A stretch of DNA of 64,000 nucleotides from JAEUWI01 sp942492815 (GTDB lineage: Bacteria; Hydrogenedentota; Hydrogenedentia; Hydrogenedentales; JAEUWI01), in the NCBI GenBank assembly GCA_942492815.1, contig OW818658.1, forward strand, positions 4,216,001 through 4,280,000, written 5' to 3'. The position numbers were made by a program, and so were the translations under genes. Positions 16,982 to 25,292 of the stretch are shown here, in pieces. Numbering within the stretch: the first letter of the stretch is position 1; the number at the start of each line of letters is the position of its first letter. The notes under the pieces were generated by a model, which was given only the letters and a program-made list of their open reading frames with translations, was not told where the DNA came from and did not search any database.

Positions 16982-18438
16982 ACCTGTTCACGTGGGACCT
17001 GCTCGGCTTGTTGCTGGTCACAACGACGCCTCCGCTGATTGCATCGCTCGCCGCAGCGCGCCTGCTCCGTGCGAATGCCGGACTTGCCCACGCGGCCCTG
17101 CTGGGCGGCCTCGCCCTTGCACTGCTTCTGCCCGCATGCGTCGTCACGCCTCAACTGCTGAATACCCATGCACTCTACATCGGAATACCGGGTAATGGGC
17201 CGCAGCTCGTGGATGCAATGTTATTGCTGGGTGCGATTCTGATGCTACTGCGCCTCGCGGTTTCTTGCGTTCTCGGGATGCGACTGTTGCGCCGCGCGGA
17301 GCCGATGGCGGGCGATACCCTCTACCCCATCCTCAAAGAGGCGGGCCAGGGGCGCCGGCCTCTTCCGGTGCTCTTCGCCACGCGCGACATAAAATCACCC
17401 GCCATCTGGTGCTGGGGATTGCGGCCCGCGCTGCTTATCCCCGAGGGTGCTGGAACCAAGCGGAGCGCGGCAATCTGGCGGGGCGTTTTTGAACATGAGC
17501 TGGCCCATGTGCGGCGCAAAGACAACGTGTGGACCCTGTTCTCTGAGTTCGCCCTTTGCCTCTTGTACTGGCACCCCCTCGCCCACATCGCCCGGCGACA
17601 GCTCTTCGAGTTCGCGGACATCGCGTGCGACGAGCGCGCGGCGCGAAAGGTCGGTGATCGCACGTTGTACGCCGAGGCATTGCTCTCGTTCGCGGTTCAG
17701 CCGCGATCCGTCTCCGCGCTGTCGCTGGTTTCAAACGCGGATGCCCTGAAGCGACGCATCCACCGCCTGCTGTCCGATGAGGCAGGGACGTCACGCGTGG
17801 GACTGACACGAGGCATCGCCGCCGCCGCGTTGTATTTGACAGGTTGCAGCGGCGCGCTCTTTGCTGCGCCGGACGCGCCGGAAGCTGGTCCGGCACCGCG
17901 TCAGGAAGGGAACCTGATCCAGAACGCGGGCTTTGAGCAAAGCGGCGACACCCTCGAACACTGGGTACCAGGCAAACCGGTGGAAGGTGTAGCCCAGCAA
18001 TGGATTCGCGTCGGAGATCCGGTGATTTCATCGCACTTTTGCTTCACCAAGACGGCGAAGCGCTATTTTCCCATCGCGAGTGTGTCACAGGAGGTGACGG
18101 CGGAAATCCCGCCGGAGGCGACCCACGTCGAAGCGGGAGCGCGCGTGCGTTGCAAAGAATTGACCAAGGCGGTGATCGACGTGGAGTTTGAAGGCGCCAA
18201 CGGCGAATGGAGCCACGCCTGGGCCGTATACCTCGGACCGAAGGAAAAAGACGACGCCGCCTGGACCCACGATTGGCAGTACTACGAAGGTCATGTTGCT
18301 ATACCTCCCGGCACGAAGAAGTTCAGACTGTCGTTCCAACAGTACGGGCCCGGCATAGTGGAGTTCGACGACGCTTTGCTGCGCTTTTCGACGCCACCAG
18401 CATCACCCGCCGCAGCATCTCCCGCGAAATCGAAGTAG
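16978..18438 (+). CDS. BlaR1-like M56 peptidase fused to a C-terminal carbohydrate-binding-like module
   Basis: A 486-residue membrane protein. The N-terminal half has several hydrophobic segments and the zinc-metallopeptidase motif HELAH (about residues 173-177), followed by RRKDN and the downstream acidic motif ADIACDERAARK, as in BlaR1/MecR1. It ends with a further membrane segment (ALYLTGCSGALFA) at about residue 280-300. Instead of the penicillin-binding sensor domain of BlaR1, the exported C-terminal part begins NLIQNAGFEQSGDTLEHW and continues as a beta-rich domain of about 160 residues, the layout of CBM-like jelly rolls. It probably senses a ligand outside and cleaves the BlaI-type repressor inside; the ligand is unknown. 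Confidence 0.85.
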   Translation: MNLFTWDLLGLLLVTTTPPLIASLAAARLLRANAGLAHAALLGGLALALLLPACVVTPQLLNTHALYIGIPGNGPQLVDAMLLLGAILMLLRLAVSCVLGMRLLRRAEPMAGDTLYPILKEAGQGRRPLPVLFATRDIKSPAIWCWGLRPALLIPEGAGTKRSAAIWRGVFEHELAHVRRKDNVWTLFSEFALCLLYWHPLAHIARRQLFEFADIACDERAARKVGDRTLYAEALLSFAVQPRSVSALSLVSNADALKRRIHRLLSDEAGTSRVGLTRGIAAAALYLTGCSGALFAAPDAPEAGPAPRQEGNLIQNAGFEQSGDTLEHWVPGKPVEGVAQQWIRVGDPVISSHFCFTKTAKRYFPIASVSQEVTAEIPPEATHVEAGARVRCKELTKAVIDVEFEGANGEWSHAWAVYLGPKEKDDAAWTHDWQYYEGHVAIPPGTKKFRLSFQQYGPGIVEFDDALLRFSTPPASPAAASPAKSK

Positions 18439-18442
18439 AGCG

Positions 18443-19306
18443 TCACACGCTTGCAACGCCCTTGCATTCGCGAAAGCCGGTGCAGCCCCAGAAGGACTGG
18501 CCCGCGTTTTTGCCTTGCTTGGCGGTGCGCAGGGCCATGGGTTTGCCGCATTGGGGGCAGTCGGGGATGGCGGCTGCGGGATAGGACTGATTCGACGGAT
18601 AGGACCGATTTGTGTCGCTGGACTCTTTCGTCGGGTAAGGGCCCCCCGCCTTTTGTCGGCTCCGCTCTTCGAGTCGCGCCGTGGCTAGTAGTTCGCTGTA
18701 GCCCCCTTCGCCGATGAATTGCGCTTCGAGTGCGAGAATTTGCTGATCGAGAAGGTAATTGGCCTGGTGGATAAGGCAGATCAGGGTGTTCGCACGGATG
18801 GCGGGGTCCGCGTGGTCGAGCCAGGGAGCGTAGAGGGCGTAGCGTTGGTGGCCGGTGAGATCGATCATATAGGACGGATTCGACGGATAGGACTGATTTT
18901 TTGAGTCAGCTCCTTCGGCACCATCGGTCCTATCCGTCCTATTCTTCGAGCCCGGCCGGAGTGATCGCGCGACTTTCCTAACTTCCGCGACCTCACGGCT
19001 ATTCGGCGCCCACTGCGTCAGGTGACGATGGCGCAGGAAGTCTTCGTAGTCGAGCAGCAACTCCTCCAAGCTCGCACGAGCAACGTTGACCAAGCGCAAC
19101 TCTGTCTGCGAGGAAGTCGCCGAGGCGCGGCTTCCTTCGGCGATATTCTGCCTCCCAGACCGCGCCGCCTGCACCATCTGATCCACGGTGCGCGAGCGGC
19201 TGTCGATGAAGCGTTCGCAGAACCAGACGGTCGCGTCGTAGATGATTGTCGACATCTGAAAGGTTGCGAGATTGCGGTAGCCGCCGCTCGCGCGAAGCTT
19301 GCCCAT
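18443..19306 (-). CDS. Four-helix-bundle suffix-domain protein with C-terminal zinc ribbon
   Basis: A 287-residue protein. The N-terminal half (LRASGGYRNLATFQMSTIIY, DQMVQAARSGRQNIAEGS) is the 23S rRNA intervening-sequence-type four-helix bundle. The second half has the LTGHQRYALYAPWLDHADPAIRANTLICLIHQANYLLDQQ suffix region. The end CPQCGKPMALRTAKQGKNAGQSFWGCTGFRECKG is a topoisomerase-type C4 zinc ribbon. Two linkers (about residues 120-146 and 230-250) are rich in RTD and SYPSN and are encoded by the same GGATAGGAC-type repeat found in neighbouring intergenic DNA. The gene converges on the M56 gene with only 4 bp between stops. Function of the family is unknown. Confidence 0.8.
   Translation of the reverse strand: MGKLRASGGYRNLATFQMSTIIYDATVWFCERFIDSRSRTVDQMVQAARSGRQNIAEGSRASATSSQTELRLVNVARASLEELLLDYEDFLRHRHLTQWAPNSREVAEVRKVARSLRPGSKNRTDRTDGAEGADSKNQSYPSNPSYMIDLTGHQRYALYAPWLDHADPAIRANTLICLIHQANYLLDQQILALEAQFIGEGGYSELLATARLEERSRQKAGGPYPTKESSDTNRSYPSNQSYPAAAIPDCPQCGKPMALRTAKQGKNAGQSFWGCTGFRECKGVASV
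18580..18611. repeat. GGATAGGAC-type repeat inside a coding region
   Basis: Two copies of GGATAGGAC(T/C)GATT separated by CGAC lie in the reading frame of the four-helix suffix protein, just before its zinc ribbon, and translate on the minus strand to the SYPSN-type linker. The same unit occurs at 18869-18945, 19342-19402 and 49783-49890. Confidence 0.75.
18869..18945. repeat. GGATAGGAC-type repeats in inverted arrangement inside a coding region
   Basis: A forward pair (about 18869-18899) faces an inverted pair (about 18921-18945) of the GGATAGGAC unit, all within the linker between the two halves of the four-helix suffix protein. Translation on the minus strand gives RTDRTD followed by SYPSNPSY. 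The frame stays open across it. Confidence 0.75.
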
Positions 19307-19341
19307 AGCCTGTGCTCCAAAATTAAGCGGGGTTTGATCAA

Positions 19342-19402
19342 ATCAGTCCTATCCGTCTTATCCGTCGTATAGGACCAATACGACGGATAGGACCGATATT
19401 GT
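19342..19402. repeat. Intergenic GGATAGGAC-type inverted repeat
   Basis: TCCTATCCGTC-type units followed by inverted GACGGATAGGAC units, centred near 19372, occupy most of the 109-bp gap between the G8 lipoprotein stop and the four-helix suffix protein start. Arms such as CGGTCCTATCCGTCGTATTGG-like sequence can fold into a hairpin. The unit is the same one found within the neighbouring coding region. Confidence 0.7.
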
Positions 19403-19415
19403 ATCAAACTCCCCC

Positions 19416-22340
19416 TCACTCCCCATCCAAGTGCAGCGTCGTGTTCTCGTAGAGCAGCTCATCATTCGTCGGCACGGCCTCTTCCCCGGTGAGGTCCCAG
19501 AACTGCCAGAATCCTCCCCGCAGTTTCACCCACACGCGATCGTTCTCGGTATCCTGCCACCAGGTTTCGCCCGCGGAATCCCGTACCGCCTGCAGCGACT
19601 CCACGGCATTGTAGGGCTGAAAACGCCCATAGGACTCTACCGACACTTCGGGCGTTACGTCGCCGCTGAACTGGATGCCAATGACCAGAGTATCCTGTGG
19701 CTCCAGCATGTTCTCAAAATTCAGGCTGAAGTCCACCGGCATGGGAGAGCCGGGGAACTCCACGAGATAAATCCCGCTGGCATGGGCCGCGAAGTGGCGG
19801 AAGGGCGAGAGGAGCCAGTCTTCCGACGCCTCGGTGATATTCCAGGTATCGATGGGTGCAAACGTGTCGCGATCGAGACGGGTCGCCTGCACCGCCATGA
19901 GGGGATGGTAGTAAGGCCGGAGATTGTTGATGACGAATTCCGTGATGCCGTAGAAGGGTCCGGGCACGCTGACGCCGCCCGTGCCCGCGCCGGGGGCCAC
20001 AGGCGTCACGGCGAGGCCGTGGGTCAGGAAGGGCTCGTCGTAGACAATGAACTGACCCGCCGGTCCCCACAGTCCGTGGGGATCGAGCAACGCGCCCGCG
20101 AGCACGAAGTGATCGAAGTTCGAGCGCGAACGGTAGCCGGGGTGGCTGTTGATCAGCAGATTGTCCGTGTTGCGCGTCTGGCCCTTTTCCACGGGACGGA
20201 TGTAGTAGTCATCCGTGGCGAAGACGCCGCTGCGCTCATCGGGCACCAGCGGAAAGTTCACGACGATATTTTCGCGAATGTCGAAGGCGCTGTGGTAGGT
20301 GGCAAAGGCCGTGGGGATCTCCGTGCCACCCAGTTGCTCCACATACGAATCAGGTCGCGGCGTGGCGCTGTTGAGGCTGTCGCCAATGGCGAGGCTGTGC
20401 TCGATGATACCGTCCTCGCCCGCGCCCGCGAAGAAGCGGCCCGCGTTGTCGGCGGAAACGATGCCGGAGTTCGTGGGCCAGCTTGAACGATCCCAGATGC
20501 CGCTCCGGCCGCTCTTCCACGTGCTCAAGCGCGTAAGATCGAAGCGGCGCATGTTCGCACGGGGATATACCGGGTCGATGCCGTCAATGGTGGAGATGTA
20601 CTGGGTGGGGGCCACGTTGCCCGCGTTGTCGATCTCGACGAAGTCGAGCATGATGCCCTCTGCGCCACTGGTGTGGGTGCTGTTGTCGCCGAAAGCGCCG
20701 AACTGAAGGCGGTTGGGTCGCATGGCCACGCCGATATTCGGCCCCCAGGGATTGGCAGGAAAGGCGAGCCAGTAGCCGAAGCCAAGGCAATCCGCCACGG
20801 CGTTGTTGATGGTCACGTTGTCGGGGTTGGCAATCCAGAAGCCGCTGGAACCGCCGTCGCCGAAGATCTCGTGCTGCTTCAGCGCGTCTTCCGGCTCGGG
20901 ATTTCGCACGTGAAGCACCAGATTTCCATCAAAAGTGTTGCGCCGCTCCACGGCGTCTTCCGTGAAAATACCATGGCCGTGGGTGCTGTAGACGATATTG
21001 TTCTGCACGAGCACGCCGTTGGTGCCGTGGACCACGATGCCGCGACTGGCGGACAGGTTGATGGTCGAATTACGGATGAACTGGCCGTCGGCATCGCCGA
21101 GGAAATTCACGCCATCGTAGCTTAGCATGTGCCAGTGGAAGGGGTAACGCCCGAGTCGGCCGCGCTGGCCGCCACGGCGAAATTCCACGCTGTCCACCCG
21201 GGCCGAGGAACCATGCTGCATCATCATGACGTGCACGCCGAAGCCTTCGTCGCGCCAGAGGGCATCATCGGGTGCCTGAATCACGATATTGCGTGAAAGA
21301 TTGCCGATCTCGGCCCGTTCATCCAGCACCACGGGGGTATCGGGATGATCGGACGTGATGACGTTGGTGGCATCGAGGCTCATGCCTTCGGGGGTGACAT
21401 ACTGCAGGCGACCCCAGTGGAAATCCGCCACGGGGCTCTCCAGTGACACCGCGTTGCCCGTGACCGGGCCGAGCGTACGCACTTCGGTCTCGGAGACGCC
21501 ATACCAGTCCGTCGGCGCGAGAACGATTTCGTCACCCGCGCTCCAGCCAGTTTCCTCAAGGGTTTCGAGGGTGGTGGCGCCGGCTTCCGCGTGGGCGTTG
21601 ATCTTCGTCCAGGCCACGGCCGGCGGCGTGCCATAGAGCTCCAGAGAGCCATCCATCACAAGGATACCGCGCGTGCCCATGCCCATTATGTCTTCGCCGA
21701 TGGCGCCGGTGAGCGTGAAGGTGACGTTGTGCTCGATGGGATCGACTTCAGAACCCGCACGCAACTCGCCGTGGACCATGATGGCCTCGGCCGTAAGCTC
21801 AAGATCGGCATCGTCGATTTCCAGCGTGCCCAATACCGTAATCTCGCCGAGGGCAGGCGGACTGACGTCCAGCAATACGTGCATGTCGGTGTCGATGGTG
21901 ACATCTTCACCCGCCGCAGGCACCGCGCCCCCCCAGGTCGCGGCATCGGACCAGAGCGAAACAAGTTCGCCTTCACCTTCACCTTCACCTTCACCTTCAC
22001 CTTCACCTTCACCCTCCCCTTCGCCTTCACCGCCAGGGTCCGGGCCCAATGAAATCGTTATGGAGACGGACGAATCCACCGCGACTTCAGCGCCCGCTGC
22101 GGGATTCTGGGAGATGACTTGTCCAAGGGGTATGGTATCGTGGTGGGCTTCGGTCACGGTGCCCAGCACGAGATCGACACCAAGGAGGAGCGTTTCCGCC
22201 TCCGCCTGGGTGGAACCGGATAATTCTGGGACGGTGACTGTGTCGGGCGGCGTGGGGCAACCCGCCAGCATGGCGGCGAACCCGCCGATCAGCACTAAGG
22301 TCTGGGCGACTCCGAAGCGTCCGATCAGTCGCCGTACCAC
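19416..22340 (-). CDS. G8-domain, right-handed beta-helix lipoprotein with PASTA domain
   Basis: A 974-residue exported protein. I place the start at a GTG at 22340, which gives the lipoprotein signal VVRRLIGRFGVAQTLVLIGGFAAMLAGC; the frame remains open to 22661 but that extension has no signal character. After the lipobox come one PASTA domain (VPELSGSTQAEAETLLLGVDL to SVSITISLG), a Glu-Gly linker encoded by a (GAAGGT)n hexanucleotide repeat at about 21967-22030, a G8 domain (SLWSDAATWGGAVPAAGEDVTID), then a long PbH1 beta-helix (GQFIRNSTINLSASRGIVVHGTNGVLVQNN) as in CEMIP/PKHD1-type proteins. It is likely a surface polysaccharide-binding or -cleaving protein. Its start region overlaps a 48-codon ORF. 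Confidence 0.85.
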   Translation of the reverse strand: MVRRLIGRFGVAQTLVLIGGFAAMLAGCPTPPDTVTVPELSGSTQAEAETLLLGVDLVLGTVTEAHHDTIPLGQVISQNPAAGAEVAVDSSVSITISLGPDPGGEGEGEGEGEGEGEGEGEGEGELVSLWSDAATWGGAVPAAGEDVTIDTDMHVLLDVSPPALGEITVLGTLEIDDADLELTAEAIMVHGELRAGSEVDPIEHNVTFTLTGAIGEDIMGMGTRGILVMDGSLELYGTPPAVAWTKINAHAEAGATTLETLEETGWSAGDEIVLAPTDWYGVSETEVRTLGPVTGNAVSLESPVADFHWGRLQYVTPEGMSLDATNVITSDHPDTPVVLDERAEIGNLSRNIVIQAPDDALWRDEGFGVHVMMMQHGSSARVDSVEFRRGGQRGRLGRYPFHWHMLSYDGVNFLGDADGQFIRNSTINLSASRGIVVHGTNGVLVQNNIVYSTHGHGIFTEDAVERRNTFDGNLVLHVRNPEPEDALKQHEIFGDGGSSGFWIANPDNVTINNAVADCLGFGYWLAFPANPWGPNIGVAMRPNRLQFGAFGDNSTHTSGAEGIMLDFVEIDNAGNVAPTQYISTIDGIDPVYPRANMRRFDLTRLSTWKSGRSGIWDRSSWPTNSGIVSADNAGRFFAGAGEDGIIEHSLAIGDSLNSATPRPDSYVEQLGGTEIPTAFATYHSAFDIRENIVVNFPLVPDERSGVFATDDYYIRPVEKGQTRNTDNLLINSHPGYRSRSNFDHFVLAGALLDPHGLWGPAGQFIVYDEPFLTHGLAVTPVAPGAGTGGVSVPGPFYGITEFVINNLRPYYHPLMAVQATRLDRDTFAPIDTWNITEASEDWLLSPFRHFAAHASGIYLVEFPGSPMPVDFSLNFENMLEPQDTLVIGIQFSGDVTPEVSVESYGRFQPYNAVESLQAVRDSAGETWWQDTENDRVWVKLRGGFWQFWDLTGEEAVPTNDELLYENTTLHLDGE

Positions 22341-22471
22341 TGACGGGCGCGACGTTTGAGCCGGCGCCGACGGCCGCGCGCCACCACAGTGGCCTTCACC
22401 AGGGGAGCGTAGGTAGAAAGCAGAAGGGCGCCCGAGAAGAGCAGAACTGCAACAAGGATCGAAAACGACAT
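22325..22471 (-). CDS. Small single-pass membrane protein, 48 residues
   Basis: An ATG at 22471 opens a 48-codon frame ending TGA at 22325. It encodes MSFSILVAVLLFSGALLLST, a clear transmembrane helix, then a very basic tail (ARGRRRRLKRRARQWYGD). A GA-rich AGAAAGG sits about 10 nt upstream of the ATG and a consensus-like promoter 92 nt upstream. The last five codons overlap the GTG start of the G8 lipoprotein gene in another frame, so translation may be coupled. I do not recognise a family. The positive-inside tail predicts N-out or N-terminal anchor topology with a cytoplasmic tail. Its reality rests on promoter, RBS-like sequence and composition, not homology. Confidence 0.55.
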   Translation of the reverse strand: MSFSILVAVLLFSGALLLSTYAPLVKATVVARGRRRRLKRRARQWYGD

Positions 22472-22569
22472 GATTTCCCAACCTTTCTACGTTGTCTGCA
22501 AACACGTCAGTGCGGAGCAAGGTCGTGAAAACAGGTCTCGCATCGGTGGCCCGTAACGCCACCGGAGAA

Positions 22570-22598
22570 AGTATACCCCGAAATCTCGCTCCGTGCAA
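22570..22598 (-). promoter_or_regulatory. Promoter of the small ORF / G8 lipoprotein unit
   Basis: On the minus strand TTGCAC (22598-22593), a 17-bp spacer and TATACT (22575-22570) match sigma70 consensus well. The transcript would carry an approximately 90-nt leader before the ATG at 22471, including a hairpin GGTGGC/GCCACC at about 22544-22562. Confidence 0.65.
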
Positions 22599-23039
22599 AA
22601 GCCGTGCGGCATTCCCGACCCAAGTCATTGCAGCAAAACAAGTTAGGATTTTCTTAACCATTGTAATTGGACTCCCTTTCCATAGCTTCCGATGCTTCGT
22701 AGTACGTCATTGCTGGCACTGTGCAGGTGCTTCCAGGGGACGTGCCGGTTGCCTTTCTGAAATCGTTGCGAATGGCGGAGAGACTCCCACCCACCATTCT
22801 CGCACGCCTCGGCGATGCAAAAAGCGCGAACAATAGCTGAAGGGTCGGAGACTCGGTTGCAATTCGCCTGTCCTGACTGCCGAAACGGAACAACCGCGCG
22901 ATGGCGCCGCCGTGCACTCGCTGCAATGCGCCTAGTGTATCGTGCACGCTATCGCGGGTGCCAGCGTGGCGAACACTGCCGAGGCGATACCGTCCATCGC
23001 TCGGCGTGTCTGTGGCAGGCGATGGGTCGAACGATGTGA
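22599..23039. other. Intergenic region, no gene recognised
   Basis: About 440 bp upstream of the isochorismatase-like gene. Frames present here are short and compositionally unlike the genes. I see no RNA gene, no repeat of the families found elsewhere in the window and no further promoter beyond those listed. Confidence 0.45.
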
Positions 23040-23048
23040 TGGTATAAT
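23040..23048 (+). promoter_or_regulatory. Extended -10 promoter for the isochorismatase-like gene
   Basis: TGGTATAAT is an extended -10 element (TG-N-TATAAT) 56 nt before the ATG. The sequence 17 bp upstream has no good -35, which extended -10 promoters can tolerate. Confidence 0.5.
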
Positions 23049-23103
23049 CGGCGCTCAGGTTTGGCACAGTGAACCAGCAACAACACCCTAAGGAGTAAGC
23101 GAA

Positions 23104-23727
23104 ATGAGCAATCACTATACCTACCGACGACTCGACAAAGACGACGCAGCCGTGCTGCTGGTGGATCACCAGTCGGGACTTTGCAATATCGTCGGCGATT
23201 TCTCGCCCGATGAATTCAAGAACAATGTTCTGGCCCTCGCGGACTCCGCGAAGTATTTCAAGCTGCCCACGATCCTCACCACGAGCTTTGAGGACGGCCC
23301 AAACGGCCCGCTCATGCCGGAGATCAAGGCGCTGTTTCCCGACGCGCCCTACATCGCGCGACCGGGGCAGATCAATGCCTGGGACAACCAGGATTTCGTC
23401 GACGCGGTGAAGGCGACCGGAAAGAATCAGTTGCTCATCGCGGGTGTGGTCACCGAGGTCTGCGTGGCCTTTCCGGCCCTCTCCGCCCTGGAGGAGGGCT
23501 TTGAAGTCTTTGTGGTGACGGATGCGTCGGGCACCTTCAACAAGACGACGCGCGAAGCGGCCTGGTCGCGCATGGAAGCGGCCGGCGCGCAATTGATGAG
23601 CTGGTTCGGCGTGGCCTGCGAGTTGCACCGCGACTGGCGCAATGACGTGGAAGGCCTGGGGACGCTCTTCGCCAATCATCTGCCGGCCTACAAGAATCTG
23701 ATCACCAGCTACAGCGCGCGGAAATAA
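23104..23727 (+). CDS. Isochorismatase-like cysteine hydrolase (YcaC type)
   Basis: A 207-residue member of the isochorismatase-like superfamily. The catalytic triad motifs are visible: LLVDHQSGL with Asp (about residue 21), the central Lys region (VKATGKNQLLIAG) and the nucleophile in GVVTEVCVAFPALSALEEGFEV (Cys about residue 119). The order and spacing resemble E. coli YcaC-type octameric hydrolases of unknown substrate rather than nicotinamidase. AAGGAG lies 7 nt before the ATG. It is monocistronic: its own extended -10 promoter precedes it and a strong hairpin terminator follows. It is probably cytoplasmic. Confidence 0.9.
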   Translation: MSNHYTYRRLDKDDAAVLLVDHQSGLCNIVGDFSPDEFKNNVLALADSAKYFKLPTILTTSFEDGPNGPLMPEIKALFPDAPYIARPGQINAWDNQDFVDAVKATGKNQLLIAGVVTEVCVAFPALSALEEGFEVFVVTDASGTFNKTTREAAWSRMEAAGAQLMSWFGVACELHRDWRNDVEGLGTLFANHLPAYKNLITSYSARK

Positions 23728-23751
23728 GCTAGACCATCAGAAGAATTCCAA

Positions 23752-23788
23752 GCCCGGTGCGTTCAATTACGCACCGGGCCTTTTGTTC
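23752..23788 (+). terminator. Rho-independent terminator
   Basis: GCCCGGTGCGT (23752-23762) pairs perfectly with ACGCACCGGGC (23769-23779) across a 6-nt loop, followed by CTTTTGTT. It serves the isochorismatase-like gene. The T-tract touches the stop codon of the convergent photolyase gene. Confidence 0.9.
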
Positions 23789-25292
23789 AAAGGGTATCGT
23801 TCACCGAGGCCTCCCGGATGGCGTCAGCTTTTTTTCGAATATCGTTCAATTCGTCGCGCGTTTTGCGATCGAGATTCTTGTAACTCAAGGCCATTCGCGG
23901 ATTGCGGAACAGCAATCCCTTGTTCCTCGCCAGAAAATCCCAGTAGAGGGCATTGAAGGGGCAAGCCTTTTCGCTGAGCATCTGCTTCGGATCATAGGGG
24001 CAATACTTGCAGTAGTTGCTCATCTTGTTGATATAGTTTGCCGAGCCCGCATAGGGCTTGGAGGCCATCAGCCCGCCATCGGCGAAGGTGGCCATGCCGA
24101 TCACATTCGGTGTAACCACCCAGTGCCACGCATCGATGTAGGCGAGCCAGTACCACTCGTTCAACGCCTGTGGCCGTACGCCCGCGAGCAATCCAAAATT
24201 GCCGGTCACCATGAGCCGCTGGATATGGTGATTGAGGCCATGGTGTATCACCGGCACCACCGCCTCGGCCATGCAATTCATCCGGGTCTGTCCGTGCCAG
24301 TAGACGCCGGGCAGGGGCAGATCCGCCTCCAGTCGATTCGATTCGTCGTAGCCCGGCATATTGACGCGGTAGAGCTCCCGCACAAATTCGCGCCAGCCCA
24401 CGATCTGGCGGATGAAGCCCTCGGCGGCGTTCAGGGGAACGCGCCCTCGGCGGAAGTGGGCCTCGGCCTGGCGGCACACCGCTTCGGGATCGAGCAGCCC
24501 GATATTGATTTGGGCGGAGATCAGCGAATGAAAGAGGGCCACATTGCCCGCGACCATGGCGTCCTGATAGTCCCCGAAGAGGGGAAAACGCCACTGAAGA
24601 AAATTGGCAAAAAATTCCTGCGCATCATGGCGGGTAACAGGCCAGTGAAAGGAGTCAAGACGGCCAAAGGCATGGGGAAAATGCTCATCTACGTCGGCCA
24701 TCACCTGACGCGTGATCGCGTCCGGCATGTAGCGGGGTATCGGTGGCGATTCCAGCCCCCTCTTCGGCGGATTCCGGTTTTCCTTGTCGAAGTTCCAGAC
24801 CCCGCCGGCGGGTTCGGGGCCGTCCATCAGCATGCCTGTGGCCGCGCGAAGCTTGCGGTAAAAGACTTCCATCCGCGTGGCCTTGCCGCGCACCAGCGTG
24901 ATGGGTTGCTCCAGCCGCGTGTTGATGAACATGTCGTTGTCCACGATCTCGACCGCGATACCTGCGGACTCGGCCAGTTGCCGGTAACGCGCGCACGCGC
25001 CCCAGTCCGCAGACTCCATCATCCGTACTTCGCGCAGACCGGTTGACTTGAATGCCGCCGTCAGGTCGTCGCAACAGGCGAAGTAGTCCACGGTAAAGCC
25101 AGCGCCGCACAGTTCCTCCGCGAAGTGACGCATAGCGGAAAAGACCAGCGTGAGTCGCTGCTTGTGAAAGGGCACGAGGGTGAACTCGGCCTTGCTCTCC
25201 GCAAGGATAACGCGCGTATCACGGGGAACGCATCCGCGAAAGAGCGCGGTGTCGGTAGAAAGCTGATCGGGCTGAACGAAGAGTATTTTCAC
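23787..25292 (-). CDS. Cryptochrome/photolyase-related protein, Fe-S type (FeS-BCP/PhrB-like)
   Basis: A 501-residue flavoprotein of the prokaryotic (6-4) photolyase family. I start it at GTG 25292, which overlaps the upstream stop as GTGA and gives VKILFVQPDQLS, the normal N-terminus. The N-terminal antenna domain is followed by the FAD domain with GVYWHGQTRMNCM, RLMVTGNFGLL, NEWYWLAYIDAWHWVVTPNVIGMATFADGG and the Cys-rich segment MSNYCKYCPYDPKQMLSEKACPFNALYW. Together with an earlier Cys this gives the 4Fe-4S ligands. It probably repairs (6-4) photoproducts in DNA using light. Last gene of a four-gene translationally coupled operon. Confidence 0.93.
   Translation of the reverse strand: MKILFVQPDQLSTDTALFRGCVPRDTRVILAESKAEFTLVPFHKQRLTLVFSAMRHFAEELCGAGFTVDYFACCDDLTAAFKSTGLREVRMMESADWGACARYRQLAESAGIAVEIVDNDMFINTRLEQPITLVRGKATRMEVFYRKLRAATGMLMDGPEPAGGVWNFDKENRNPPKRGLESPPIPRYMPDAITRQVMADVDEHFPHAFGRLDSFHWPVTRHDAQEFFANFLQWRFPLFGDYQDAMVAGNVALFHSLISAQINIGLLDPEAVCRQAEAHFRRGRVPLNAAEGFIRQIVGWREFVRELYRVNMPGYDESNRLEADLPLPGVYWHGQTRMNCMAEAVVPVIHHGLNHHIQRLMVTGNFGLLAGVRPQALNEWYWLAYIDAWHWVVTPNVIGMATFADGGLMASKPYAGSANYINKMSNYCKYCPYDPKQMLSEKACPFNALYWDFLARNKGLLFRNPRMALSYKNLDRKTRDELNDIRKKADAIREASVNDTL

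Noticed and set aside
21967..22030. TTCACC repeat block as an intergenic microsatellite or CRISPR-like repeat
   Set aside because: It is in frame within the G8 lipoprotein and encodes a Glu-Gly linker.
22341..22661. Extended N-terminus of the G8 lipoprotein from a start at 22661
   Set aside because: The extension has no signal character, runs through a consensus-like promoter and leader, and would bury the lipobox more than 100 residues in.
22472..22662. c-di-GMP or other riboswitch in the leader of the G8 lipoprotein unit
   Set aside because: Only one simple GGTGGC/GCCACC hairpin is present; conserved riboswitch core motifs are absent.
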